Source: Acidobacteriota bacterium (GTDB lineage: Bacteria > Acidobacteriota > Thermoanaerobaculia > Multivoradales > JAGPDF01). From it: a DNA stretch of 63,534 bases. Position numbers and translations under genes: made by a program. This document shows positions 1 to 8,421 of the stretch, piece by piece. The notes below the pieces were generated by a model. The model was not told the DNA's origin. It was given only the letters and a program-made list of their open reading frames with translations, and made no database searches. Numbering within the stretch: position 1 is the stretch's first letter; every line of letters begins with the position of its first letter. Where the stretch lies: the NCBI GenBank assembly GCA_014584695.1, contig JACTMI010000005.1, positions 1 to 63,534 on the forward strand. The letters run 5' to 3'.

Positions 1-336
1 CGTGTTGGTCGCCGCGGTGCGCGGCAGCAGGCCGTTGCGGATGATCAGGCCCATGCCGATCGTCTGCACGTCGTAGCCGGTCAGGTAGACGTTGAAGTCG
101 AGCGCCTCGACCGACATGTCGGTCCAGACGATGACGTGGGTCAGCACCGAAGCGGCCGACGCATTGTTGATCGAGAAGAACGTGTCGACCCCGTTCGGGT
201 TCGCGATGTCCACCTCGAAGTACGGCAGCAGGAGCGTCGCGGCCGGAGTCGCCTCGATGGTGCAGAGGTCGGCGATCGCCGAGCTCCCCAGCACCAGCAG
301 GCTCGCCACCGCGATGCAGCTAACGAGCTTCTTCAT
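1..336 (-). CDS. secreted protein of unknown function, 3' end outside window
   Basis: The first 112 residues are visible and the reading frame runs off the left edge. The ATG at 334-336 follows a good ribosome site (AAAGGAG). Residues 1-22 form a signal peptide (KK, then a hydrophobic run ending SSAIA). The mature part starts DLCTIEATPAATLLLPYF and continues with beta-rich sequence, including FFSINNASA and LTGYDVQT. I do not recognise a named domain. The ATLLLPYFEVD segment resembles exported proteins I associate with Acidobacteriota genomes, but that is memory, not a search. The 220 bases upstream to the next gene hold only the leader of this gene and the 3' flank of its neighbour. Confidence 0.75.
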   Translation of the reverse strand, partial: MKKLVSCIAVASLLVLGSSAIADLCTIEATPAATLLLPYFEVDIANPNGVDTFFSINNASAASVLTHVIVWTDMSVEALDFNVYLTGYDVQTIGMGLIIRNGLLPRTAATNT

Positions 337-504
337 TTGGAACAATCTCCTTTCGGTTTTCCCATTTCCTAGCAAGTCTTGCATCGATACCACCGAGGTC
401 GATTCTGTGCCGCGCACGGCGAGGACATCACCTCCCGCTCAAGGATTCGAGTTCGGGGGCATGGTACCACACCATCTCGAAGGCGTGCTAGGGGTGGCCG
501 AGGT

Positions 505-528
505 CTCCCGGCCGGGGTCGCCCGGGAG
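505..528 (-). terminator. possible stem-loop after the FG-GAP gene
   Basis: A 7-bp perfect stem (CTCCCGG / CCGGGAG) with a 10-base loop lies about 29 bases past the stop of the FG-GAP gene. There is no T-run, so this is at best a weak or Rho-assisted end. Confidence 0.25.
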
Positions 529-556
529 CCCTTCGGTCCGCTCGCGGAGGGCCGGA

Positions 557-2251
557 TCAGCGCCCGGCGGGCAGGGAGCGCCAGGCCGCCAGGCGCCCGC
601 CCTCGGGGCACTCCTCGCCGGCGAAGGCCGCCACCAGATCGGCGCGCCCGTCGCGGTCGAAGTCCGCCAGGCCGAGGTCGTAGACCCGGCAGGTCGGCTC
701 GGCCTCGAGATCCGCGGTGTCCTCGCGCGCGAATCCCCCCTTGCCGTCGCCCAGGAAGGCGAAGATGCGGCCGTCGCCGGCACCCGCCACGAAGTCGAGG
801 TGGCCGTCGCCGTCGATGTCGCCCGCAGCGAGCGAGAAGATCCCCTTGGCGCCGGGCTCGTTGTAGACCGTGCGCCGCTCGAAAGTCCCCTCTGGCCGGG
901 CGAGCAGGAGGTCGACGCCGGTGCGCCAGACGCCCAGCTCGACACTCTGGTAGCCGACCAGCAGGTCGGCGCGGCCGTCGCCGTCGAAGTCGCCCGCGCC
1001 GACGGCCCGCGCGAACGAGCGCGGCCGCACCCCCTCGACCCAGAGGTAGGCCCAGCCCCCCTCCGGCGACTGCAGGTGGGCGATGGCGGCATTGCCGCGG
1101 GCGTTCGAGCCGGCGGCGAAGTCCGGCCGGCCGTCGCCGTCGAAATCGGCTGTCACCACCGAATCCCCGAACAGCTGGGGATGCGTCTTGCCCCCCTCGA
1201 GCTGGCCCCAGGTGCCGTCCGCGCCGCGCTTGTGGATCGCGACGCCGTAGGACTGCTGAATCCGGCTCGGACCCCCCTTGGCGCCGAAGCTGCCCACCGG
1301 CCCCTCGGCCAGCACCAGCAGCTCGTCGGCGCCGTCGCCGTCCCAGTCGACCGCGGTGAGAGCGCGCGACGAGAAGCGATGCGCTTGGCCGGGCCGCAGC
1401 GGGCCGGCCTCGAAGCCGAGTCCCTTGGCGTCGTGAACGAAGCCGCCCTTGCCGTCGCCCAGCAGGACGATCAGGCCGCGCAAGTGGATCGCCAGGCCCA
1501 GGTCGGGCTTGCCGTCCTTGTTGAAATCGCCGACGGCGATGTCGCCGTAGTCGTAGGGCAGATTGGGGTAGGAGGCCTTCTCCCAGAGCTTGAAATCCCC
1601 TTTGCCGTCACCCAGGAAGATGTGCGGCTTGCCGCCCAGCTCCCGGCGGATGCCGCCGTGAACGATGTCGAGGCGGCCGTCCAGGTTGACGTCGGCGATG
1701 TCGAAGCCGTTGCGCCACTGCCCCGAGGTCGGCAGGCCGGGGGCCATCGGCGCGAAGCGCACCCTATCGGTCTCCGGGGTGTCGAAGCGGTACTGGGCCG
1801 CGACCGCCGCGAGCTCCTCCTCGGTCGGCGGCGCCGGCTTTTGCGAGAAGCGGGTGGTGATGTGGTCGGTGCGGTAGACCTTGCCCATGAACCACTCGGC
1901 ATCCTCGCCGACGATGTCGATGGTGAAACCGCCCGGCAGCCGTACGCGGTTGCCCTCCTTGCGCAGGAACGCGCCCTCCGCCGGCTTGGCGAACTTGCGG
2001 ACGAAGTACTCGCGGCCCAGTTCGTCGACCAGCCACTTGCCGTCCGGGGGCTGCAGCTCGCTCGCGAAATCGGGCGCCGTACCCGGCGTGACGGCGACGC
2101 CCGGCGCCGACCCGGCGGGCGGGCTCGGAACCGGCGGAGGCGGCGTAGCCGACGGAGCCTGGGCCAGGAGCGGCGTGGCGGCCAGGACGACGAGGGTCGC
2201 GCAGAGCGTCGGCGCGAGGCGGGCGAGGGGGTTCGAGATCGAGCGAGACAT
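557..2251 (-). CDS. exported FG-GAP/VCBS-repeat protein
   Basis: 564 residues. The ATG was chosen because AAAGGA lies six bases upstream and a signal peptide follows directly (residues 1-31, ending LLAQA); a Pro-rich linker comes next. From about residue 170 to the end there are at least six calcium-binding type repeats of form DxDxDG or DxNxDG (DVNLDGRLD, DFNKDGKPD, DWDGDGADE, DFDGDGRPD, DFDGDGRAD, DIDGDGHLD, DFDRDGRAD), each about 60-70 residues apart as in integrin-like beta-propellers. It probably acts outside the inner membrane in binding or adhesion. No catalytic domain is visible. The gene follows the ABC-2 permease by 86 bases on the same strand and may share its transcript. Confidence 0.85.
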   Translation of the reverse strand: MSRSISNPLARLAPTLCATLVVLAATPLLAQAPSATPPPPVPSPPAGSAPGVAVTPGTAPDFASELQPPDGKWLVDELGREYFVRKFAKPAEGAFLRKEGNRVRLPGGFTIDIVGEDAEWFMGKVYRTDHITTRFSQKPAPPTEEELAAVAAQYRFDTPETDRVRFAPMAPGLPTSGQWRNGFDIADVNLDGRLDIVHGGIRRELGGKPHIFLGDGKGDFKLWEKASYPNLPYDYGDIAVGDFNKDGKPDLGLAIHLRGLIVLLGDGKGGFVHDAKGLGFEAGPLRPGQAHRFSSRALTAVDWDGDGADELLVLAEGPVGSFGAKGGPSRIQQSYGVAIHKRGADGTWGQLEGGKTHPQLFGDSVVTADFDGDGRPDFAAGSNARGNAAIAHLQSPEGGWAYLWVEGVRPRSFARAVGAGDFDGDGRADLLVGYQSVELGVWRTGVDLLLARPEGTFERRTVYNEPGAKGIFSLAAGDIDGDGHLDFVAGAGDGRIFAFLGDGKGGFAREDTADLEAEPTCRVYDLGLADFDRDGRADLVAAFAGEECPEGGRLAAWRSLPAGR

Positions 2252-2337
2252 CGGGATCCTTTCTGCGGCGGTGGGCCGATCTGACACGGCCCGCGGGCAG
2301 GGAAGCAAGAGAGATACCGCCAGCTGCGCCGCCCGGA

Positions 2338-3108
2338 TCAGAGCTCGTCGGGGAAGCCCGGGCTGAGGTGGCGGAACAGCGCGTAGCCGACGCCCAAGAG
2401 CCCCAGCGCGCCGCCGGCGAGCGCCCAGAGGGCTCCGGCCGGGGGCGGGCTCCCCCCGAGGAGCGCGGTTCGGTACAGCCCGACCAGGGCGGCGAGGGGA
2501 TTGTAGACCAGCAGGGCGCGGAATCGCTCGGGCACCAGAGCCAGCGGATAGACGATCGGGGTCAGGTAGAACCAGGCCGACAGCGCGATGCCGACCAGCT
2601 GTCCGACGTCGCGGAAGTAGACCTGGAGGGACGAACAGAGGAGACCGAGGCCGCCGGTCAGCGCCAGCTGGGCGAGGGCCGCCGGGATCAGCCAGAGGAG
2701 CGCCGCCGGCACGAGCTCGCCACGCAACCCGAGGATGCCGGCGAAGACGGCGAGCGCGATGCCCTGGTGGACCAGGGCCGAGAGGACCGTCGAGGCGACC
2801 AGCAACTGGCTCGGGAAGCGCAGCTTCTTGACCAGGCTGGCGTTGTCGCTGACCGCGGAAGTGGCGCGCGCGACCCCTTCCTGGACGCCGAGCCAGGGCA
2901 GCAACCCGGCGAAGAGGAAGATCGGGAAGCTCGCCGTCGCCTCGCCGGCGAGCGGCACCCGCAAGACGAAGGAAAAGACGAAGCTGAACAGCGCCAGCTG
3001 CCAAAGCGGGTGCACGAAGGCCCAGAGCAACCCGAGCAGGGAGCCGGTATAGCGGCTCTGCAGGTCGCGAACCACCAGCTCGCGGAGCAGGAACGGGAAA
3101 CGGGCCAT
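2338..3108 (-). CDS. ABC-2 type polysaccharide export permease (Wzm-like)
   Basis: 256 residues from the ATG at 3108; a start at 3153 is also open but adds an Arg/Pro-rich stretch unlike the family. The product begins FPFLLRELVVRDLQSRYTGS and has about six membrane segments, with LLGLLWAFVHPLWQLALF early and LSAWFYLTPIVYPL late. This is the pattern of O-antigen, teichoic acid or capsule exporter permeases. Such permeases need an ATPase subunit (Wzt/TagH type), but none lies beside it in this window. The promoter side faces the XRE operon in a short divergent region. Family assignment is firm; substrate is unknown. Confidence 0.85.
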   Translation of the reverse strand: MARFPFLLRELVVRDLQSRYTGSLLGLLWAFVHPLWQLALFSFVFSFVLRVPLAGEATASFPIFLFAGLLPWLGVQEGVARATSAVSDNASLVKKLRFPSQLLVASTVLSALVHQGIALAVFAGILGLRGELVPAALLWLIPAALAQLALTGGLGLLCSSLQVYFRDVGQLVGIALSAWFYLTPIVYPLALVPERFRALLVYNPLAALVGLYRTALLGGSPPPAGALWALAGGALGLLGVGYALFRHLSPGFPDEL

Positions 3109-3154
3109 GGTGGGCCGGGTCGGGCGAGCTCGAGCCGCGGGCCGGAATGGCATC

Positions 3155-3184
3155 TTGACATGGAATCGCCGTGCCGCCTAACAT
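3155..3184 (+). promoter_or_regulatory. sigma-70-type promoter of the XRE operon
   Basis: TTGACA at 3155-3160, an 18-base spacer, and TAACAT at 3179-3184. Transcription would begin near 3191, which supports the ATG at 3213 over earlier in-frame starts at 3171 and 3183. It lies in the divergent region with the permease gene. Confidence 0.6.
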
Positions 3185-3212
3185 GCAAGCGGTAGGCTCT
3201 GTCCCCAAAGTC

Positions 3213-3596
3213 ATGGCGACCCCACCGGAATTCCGTCAAGTGCAACTGGTCGGCCGCAAGATCCGGCAGTTGCGCAAGGACCGCCGGCTCACGCAGACGG
3301 AGCTCGCCTCGCGGCTGGGGGTGCAGCAGTCGGACCTGTCGCGCATGGAGAAGGGCGAGTACCGCGTCTCGCTCGACACGCTGTTCAAGATCCTCGCCGA
3401 GTTCCGGCTCGGCATCGGTGAATTCTTCGAGGAAATTGCCCGGGACTCCCTGACCCCCCACGACCTGCGTCTGGTCAAGCGCTTCCACGCGCTCGACCAG
3501 CGCACGCAGCAAGAGGTCGAGACCTTGCTGGTCGAGCGCGGATCGCTCGGCGGCGGCTTGGCCCATCGCTCCCGGGCGCAGCGGGGGCTGTCGTGA
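3213..3596 (+). CDS. XRE-family helix-turn-helix regulator
   Basis: 127 residues. An N-terminal HTH (about residues 12-66) reads IRQLRKDRRLTQTELASRLG, then VQQSDLSRMEKGEYRVSLDTL, a classic Cro/C1 fold. A short helical tail follows (LVKRFHALDQRTQQEVETLL), perhaps for dimerisation. The start at 3213 fits the promoter at 3155-3184. The stop overlaps the next start as GTGA, so it is translationally coupled to the TPR protein. It probably regulates its own operon and perhaps the divergent permease; the target is not shown by sequence. Confidence 0.85.
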   Translation: MATPPEFRQVQLVGRKIRQLRKDRRLTQTELASRLGVQQSDLSRMEKGEYRVSLDTLFKILAEFRLGIGEFFEEIARDSLTPHDLRLVKRFHALDQRTQQEVETLLVERGSLGGGLAHRSRAQRGLS

Positions 3597-4495
3597 GCGT
3601 GTCGGTGCGGTCGCGCGAGGAGTTCCAGGCCGCGCGCGCGCGTTGGACGGAAGCGGTCGAGGCGGGCCGGCTCGAAGAGGCTCTGACGCTGGTCGAAGCG
3701 GCCTGCGCCTGGGCCGAAGCCGAGGCCGAGCCCGAGCTCGCCGAACGGACCTGTCTCAACCGCGCCGCGATCGCGCTCGAGCTCGGGCGGGGCGACGAGC
3801 TGGTACCACGGCTGCGTGAGCTGCTGATGCGCACGCGCGACGCCGAGAACGGCTTCCTCGCCGCCTATTCGCTGGCGCGCGCTTACGAGCTGCGAAAGGA
3901 GGCGAAGAAGGCGCTCTTCTACGCCCAGGTGGGCCGGGATCGCGCGGAGGCGCTCGATCGCGGCCGGCGCGCCTCGAGCCGCAACCAGCTCGCCAACCAG
4001 CTGGTCGCCGAGAGCCGCTTCGACGAGGCGATCGAGGTCTATCGTGGCGCGCTCGAGCTGCTCGCGCCCGACGAGGGCTTGCGCCGGGCGGTGATCCACC
4101 ACAATCTCGGCTATTGCGAAGCCCTGGTGGGCCGGCCGGCGGCGGGCTTGACGCTCCTCCACGAATCGCTGCGCGCGTTGCGGCGCCTGGGCGCCGAACG
4201 GCACGAGCTGCTCGCCCGCCTCGACGCCTGCTTCGTTCTGCTCGAGGCGCGGCGCCCGCGGCTGGCCCGTCGCCACGGCCTGCGCGCGCTCGCGCTCGCC
4301 CGCGGCCACGGCGTCGCCGAGGCGGAGAAGAACGCGCTCTATCTGCTGGGCGCGGCCGCGGCCGCGCTCGGAGATCGCTTCGGCGCGCGCCGCTGGTACC
4401 AGATGCTCCAGTCGGGTTTCTACCCCGATGCCGACTACCTTCCCGACGTGTTGCTCCAGGTCGACGTACGCGGCCTGGTGAACCTCAAGGCCTGA
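3593..4495 (+). CDS. TPR-repeat protein
   Basis: 300 residues, starting at GTG within the 4-base overlap with the XRE gene. It is almost wholly helical, with repeated pairs of amphipathic helices rich in Ala, Leu, Glu and Arg: AARARWTEAVEAGRLEEALTL, then CLNRAAIALELGRGDELVPRL, SLARAYELRKEAKKALFYAQV, NQLAESRFDEAIEVYRGALEL-like units and LNLGYCEALVGRPAAGL-like units. This is the TPR pattern, in the size range of peptide- or protein-sensing TPR domains. No signal peptide, so cytoplasmic. Tight coupling to an XRE protein suggests a regulator split over two chains (inference). Confidence 0.75.
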   Translation: MSVSVRSREEFQAARARWTEAVEAGRLEEALTLVEAACAWAEAEAEPELAERTCLNRAAIALELGRGDELVPRLRELLMRTRDAENGFLAAYSLARAYELRKEAKKALFYAQVGRDRAEALDRGRRASSRNQLANQLVAESRFDEAIEVYRGALELLAPDEGLRRAVIHHNLGYCEALVGRPAAGLTLLHESLRALRRLGAERHELLARLDACFVLLEARRPRLARRHGLRALALARGHGVAEAEKNALYLLGAAAAALGDRFGARRWYQMLQSGFYPDADYLPDVLLQVDVRGLVNLKA

Positions 4496-4497
4496 CG

Positions 4498-5895
4498 ATG
4501 CCGCGCCGCCCGCCGCCCTCCCGGATCCTCTCGAGCGCGCTGGTGCTGGCTCTGGCGGCCGGATGGTGCGCGCCCGCGGCGGCGCTCGATCCGGTACCGG
4601 CGGCGGCGGTCGGCGGCGGCGGGACTTTCTACAAGCTGACGGCCGGCGAGTTCTCCCAGCTGTTCGGAGAGAACCCCGCGCTGCCCGCGGACCGCGCGGT
4701 GCTGGCCCTCGACGTCGTGCCGGCGGGGCAGTCCTTGCAGCGCTGGGTGGTGCCGGGCACGGAAGGCGCCGAGGTCGAGAGCTCTCCGGCCCTGCTCTAC
4801 GATCAGGCGACCTCCACGCTCCACCTGGTCTGGAGCAGCCTCAACTCCGGCAACTTGGTCTCCTCGCGGCTCTGGCTGCGCTCCTACGGCGCCGAAGGCT
4901 GGGCCGACGCGATCGATCTTTCGGGCGGCACCCTCGCCGAGAAGCGGGCTCTGCGGCTCGCGGTCACCAGCGACGACTACCTGACGCGGATCGACGGCGT
5001 CGACGTGCGCAGGACGCGCCGCATTCTGCATCTGGTCTGGGTCGAGGACACTGCGGGTGCCGGCGCCCGCACCTTCTACTCGCCGGTGGTCTTCGTCGAC
5101 GGCCAGTACGTGGGCTGGAATCCGGTCGTCGCCCTCGACGACCTGGTGACCGCCGAGACGCCATCGCCGCTGCCGGCCGCGGATTCGCTGCGCGAGGTCC
5201 CGGCGCTCGAGGTGGGCCGCGCCGGCGATCGAGTCGTGATCGGGTTCGTCGATTCGCGCACGCGGCGGATCGCCGCGGTCGAAGTCCGGCTGTTGCCGGG
5301 CGAGATCGGCCAGCTCGCCGACGAAGCGCGCGGTCACATCATCGAGCTGGCCGGCACGATGTTGCCGGGCAGCCCGGGCGAGCTCGCGGACGCCGCCCGG
5401 GGCCACATCATCGAGCTCGCCATGGGATTCCATCCGGCGGTTGCCGGCTACGTGGCGCAGGGCGTTCACGACTACCTCGCGAGCGCGGATCCGGCGACCG
5501 CTCCGCTGCTGCTGGGCGAGGGCGCCCAGCAGACCGTGCTGACGCTCGGGGATCAGGTCGGGAGCTCGGGGCTCGCCAACAGCTGCGCCGGTCAGGGCGC
5601 CTGGCTCGAGCTGCCGCCGCTGGTGCCGCAACCAGGGGCAGATTTTCCGCATTTCTTCGCGCTGCGGCAGATCCGTCACTGGAACGCGCCCGAGATTGCC
5701 GACCATCCGCCGGTGCTCCTGATCTCGCCGGACGGCGAGCGGGCGCTGGTCGGCTGGATCGCCGGCACGCAGCTCTTCTATCGTGAGAGCCTGCCGGAAG
5801 GCGGCTTCTGGAGCGAGCTGCGGATCCTCGATCTGACGCAGGTGCCCTTCGGCGATGCGCTGACCGCGCTCGCCGCCCGCCTCGCCGGCCGCTAG
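4498..5895 (+). CDS. exported protein of unknown function, third gene of XRE/TPR operon
   Basis: 465 residues. The ATG lies two bases after the TPR stop. Residues 1-30 are a signal peptide (basic start, then LVLALAAGWCAPAAA). The mature part is beta-rich, with phrases such as LHLVWSS and LHLVWVEDT that recall propeller or exo-sialidase-like blades, but there are no clear Asp boxes. Two near-identical 14-residue motifs (LADEARGHIIELA and LADAARGHIIELA) lie 23 residues apart at about residues 272 and 295. I recognise no named family. The operon position suggests it is the output or a partner of the XRE/TPR pair. Confidence 0.7.
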   Translation: MPRRPPPSRILSSALVLALAAGWCAPAAALDPVPAAAVGGGGTFYKLTAGEFSQLFGENPALPADRAVLALDVVPAGQSLQRWVVPGTEGAEVESSPALLYDQATSTLHLVWSSLNSGNLVSSRLWLRSYGAEGWADAIDLSGGTLAEKRALRLAVTSDDYLTRIDGVDVRRTRRILHLVWVEDTAGAGARTFYSPVVFVDGQYVGWNPVVALDDLVTAETPSPLPAADSLREVPALEVGRAGDRVVIGFVDSRTRRIAAVEVRLLPGEIGQLADEARGHIIELAGTMLPGSPGELADAARGHIIELAMGFHPAVAGYVAQGVHDYLASADPATAPLLLGEGAQQTVLTLGDQVGSSGLANSCAGQGAWLELPPLVPQPGADFPHFFALRQIRHWNAPEIADHPPVLLISPDGERALVGWIAGTQLFYRESLPEGGFWSELRILDLTQVPFGDALTALAARLAGR

Positions 5896-5938
5896 ACCTG
5901 CCCGCGGCTCCGGCGGCCACGCTCTCGCGATTCGAGCT

Positions 5939-6931
5939 TCACCCGGCCTCGAGCCGCCGCGCCGTCGGCCGGGCGTTTCCGAGCAACTGCCCCCCGAGGT
6001 CGCGCCAGGCGGCGCGGATCGCCTCGCCAGCTGCCGGCGGAGCGAGCACGGCGACGCAGCCGCCGCCCCCGGCGCCGCAGGCCTTGCCCCCCCAGGCTCC
6101 CCGCTCGCGCGCCGCGGCGAGCAGCGCCTCGATCGCCTCGGTCGAGACCTCGCTCGACAGGCCCCGTCGGGCCTGCCACTCGGCGGCGACCGCCGCCCCG
6201 GCGGCGCTCCAGTCCCCCCGCTCGAGCGCGCTGCGCACCGCGCGCGCGGCATCCCGGATGCGCTCCAGCCGCTCGACGATCGCGGGTTCGCCATCCAGCC
6301 GGCCGCGGATCACGCGCCAGTTGGCACCGGCGGAGAAGTGGCTCTGGCCGGTGTAGGCGACGAGTAGGTGCCGGCCGAGCTCGTCGAGGTCGAGCGCCAG
6401 GGGCGTCACCCGCTCACCGCCGATCTCGTGCTCCACGGCGAGCGCACCGCCGAGCTGCGCTGCCAGATGGTCCTGCATGCCGGTCGGCAGCCCCATCAGG
6501 CGCGCCTCCAGGTCGCGCGCGCTGCGCGCCCGCTCGAGCGGGCTCTGGCGCAGCTCGCCCGCGATCGCCAGCTCGGCCGCCGCGAGCAGCGCGACGGTGA
6601 GCGCCGAGCTGGCTCCCAGGCCGGCGCCACGAGGCGAAGCGCTTTCGACCAGGATCTCGCAGGGCGGCAGGCCGATCGACTCGGCCACCACGCCCGCCAG
6701 CGCCCCGTCGTGACTCGCCGCGAGCTCGGCGATCGAGCCGTACTCGGAGGCGGCCGACGGGCTGACGAGCCGGTAGCCGCGAGCGCGGGGCGCGAGCGCC
6801 ACCGAGACCGGCAGGGCGACGGCGACGTTGACCGTGGAGGCTCCTCGGTGAAGGAGCCCGAGCGGCCAGATGTCGAGGGTGCCGCCGGCGAAATCGACCC
6901 GGCACCAGGCGGTGGCCCGGGCCGGCTTCAC
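5939..6931 (-). CDS. GHMP-family sugar kinase (HddA-like)
   Basis: 330 residues. The GHMP ATP-binding motif is PRGAGLGASSALTVALL at about residues 103-119, and the C-terminal motif is GGKACGAGGGGCV near 285. The start WCRVDFAGGTLDIWPLG matches the substrate-binding opening of heptose and fucose kinases of this superfamily. The ATG overlaps the stop of the M23 gene by four bases (ATGA). Given the heptose genes at 11.5-14 kb, D-glycero-D-manno-heptose 7-phosphate is a reasonable substrate guess; a fucokinase or galactokinase-like role cannot be excluded. Confidence 0.75.
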   Translation of the reverse strand: MKPARATAWCRVDFAGGTLDIWPLGLLHRGASTVNVAVALPVSVALAPRARGYRLVSPSAASEYGSIAELAASHDGALAGVVAESIGLPPCEILVESASPRGAGLGASSALTVALLAAAELAIAGELRQSPLERARSARDLEARLMGLPTGMQDHLAAQLGGALAVEHEIGGERVTPLALDLDELGRHLLVAYTGQSHFSAGANWRVIRGRLDGEPAIVERLERIRDAARAVRSALERGDWSAAGAAVAAEWQARRGLSSEVSTEAIEALLAAARERGAWGGKACGAGGGGCVAVLAPPAAGEAIRAAWRDLGGQLLGNARPTARRLEAG

Positions 6932-8286
6932 TTGCGCGCGGCGCGAGGAGATTCGGCGACCGCGGTGGCCGCGGCGAGGCGCTCTCCCACCGGCGGCCCC
7001 GGCGCGACCGGATCCACGTAGGCCGCACCGGTCTCGAGGCTGGCGCGCATGGCCTCCCGCGCGGCCTGGAACTGGGCCAGCTCGAGGCGGGACAAGGGCT
7101 CACCGGGGACGCTCTTGAGCGAGAGCGGATCGATCCAAGCGCCGCGATGCTGCACCCGGTAATCGAGATGTGGGCCCGAGGCGAGCCCCGTGGCGCCGAC
7201 GAAGCCGATCACCTCGCCCTGCTGGACGCGCGCTCCGGGCCGGATCCCGGCGGCGAAGCGCGAGAGGTGCAGGTAGCCCGTGAGGTAGTCGTTGGGATGG
7301 CGGATCTTGACCGTCTTGCCGCCGCCATTGTCCCAGCCGGCGAAGGTCACCGTGCCGGTCGCCGTGGCGCGGACCGGCGTGCCGACGGGCGCGCCATAGT
7401 CGACGCCGTAGTGGGGCCGGAAGGTCTGCAGGACGGGATGAAACCGCTTGCGCGAGAAGCGCGAGGTGATCCTCGAATAGGGAAGCGGCGAGCGCAGGAA
7501 CATTTTCTCGAGCGGTCGTCCCTGGGCATCGTAGAAGCCCTCGCCGAACCGGAACACCTCGAGCCGCCGGTCCCGCTGGGCGTAGGAGGCGGCGAGCACC
7601 CGGCCGAGGCCGTGCCGCTCGCCCTCGAGCCAGACCTCCTCGTAGAGCGCCGAGAACTCGTCGCCGTGGCGCAAGTCGCGGGTGAAGTCGAGGTCCCACT
7701 GCAGCACCTCGGCGAGCGCGTAGGCGAGCTCCGCGGGGCCTCCCGCCTCGACCATCGAAAGCTCGAACCCGCCCGCCACGACACCGCGCACGGCGTGAAC
7801 GCGGACTTGGCGCTCGAACTGTCGGAAGCTCGGCTGCCAGTCCGCCGCTTGGCGGGTCAGCGCCAGCTCCCCCTTGCCCGCCAGCGCCAGCTCGAAGCGC
7901 TCGAGCTCGCCCGTCGAAGCGAAGTAGGCCGAGTAGCGGGAGCCAACGCGCAGCTGGCGTGGATCGACGAAGGCCTTCGCCGCCTGCGCGGCGAGGTGGG
8001 CCTCCTCGGCGGCCAGACCGAGCCCGTGCAGCACGCCGCTCAAGGTCTCGCCGCGGCGCAAGTGGTCGGTGTGATCCGGCGCGGCGGGGACAGGGTCGGC
8101 GGCGACGACGCCGGCGAGCATCCCGGCGGCGGCCCGGGGGTCGAGCGCCGCGGTCTCGAGCAGGGACGGCGAGGGCACCAGCGCCGCGTCGATCGAGCCA
8201 CCGACCATCGCGACGGCGAGCAGACCACTCAAGGGCAGGCCGAGCCTCGACCACGAAACGGCTCTGCCCCCGAAGTACCAGTTCAT
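6928..8286 (-). CDS. M23-family peptidoglycan endopeptidase
   Basis: 452 residues with one N-terminal membrane anchor or signal segment (about residues 15-36). A LysM/OapA-like segment follows (HLRRGETLSGVLHGLGL, about 73-90), then the peptidase domain from about 285 to 400. Zinc and catalytic residues seen: H292 and D296 in RPHYGVDYG, H340 in GYLHL, and H373 in GPHLDYR. The usual C-terminal HxH reads HLD here, so the last ligand would be Asp375. Role: cleavage of peptide cross-links in the periplasm during growth or division. First of a two-gene unit with the GHMP kinase. Confidence 0.88.
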   Translation of the reverse strand: MNWYFGGRAVSWSRLGLPLSGLLAVAMVGGSIDAALVPSPSLLETAALDPRAAAGMLAGVVAADPVPAAPDHTDHLRRGETLSGVLHGLGLAAEEAHLAAQAAKAFVDPRQLRVGSRYSAYFASTGELERFELALAGKGELALTRQAADWQPSFRQFERQVRVHAVRGVVAGGFELSMVEAGGPAELAYALAEVLQWDLDFTRDLRHGDEFSALYEEVWLEGERHGLGRVLAASYAQRDRRLEVFRFGEGFYDAQGRPLEKMFLRSPLPYSRITSRFSRKRFHPVLQTFRPHYGVDYGAPVGTPVRATATGTVTFAGWDNGGGKTVKIRHPNDYLTGYLHLSRFAAGIRPGARVQQGEVIGFVGATGLASGPHLDYRVQHRGAWIDPLSLKSVPGEPLSRLELAQFQAAREAMRASLETGAAYVDPVAPGPPVGERLAAATAVAESPRAARK

Positions 8287-8342
8287 CGTCTGGACCGCCT
8301 CCGCTCGATGGATTGGGTGGGTCGGCGCTGCGCCGAGCCCCG

Positions 8343-8372
8343 ATCCTATGCGGACTTCGCGGCGACTGTCCA
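8343..8372 (-). promoter_or_regulatory. sigma-70-type promoter of the M23 gene
   Basis: On the minus strand: TGGACA (8372-8367), 18-base spacer, TAGGAT (8348-8343). Expected start near 8336 gives a leader of about 50 bases, which includes a short GC-rich inverted repeat near 8320-8340. Confidence 0.5.
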
Positions 8373-8421
8373 GCTCGGAGGGGTTTCGGCGTCGAGGGCG
8401 GAGCCGCGCCCGGCGGCTCGC

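Noticed and set aside
92-2284. Long plus-strand reading frame across the FG-GAP gene
   Set aside because: It is the mirror of the minus-strand FG-GAP and secreted-protein genes; composition is Arg/Ala/Gly-rich with no domain, a usual effect of high GC.
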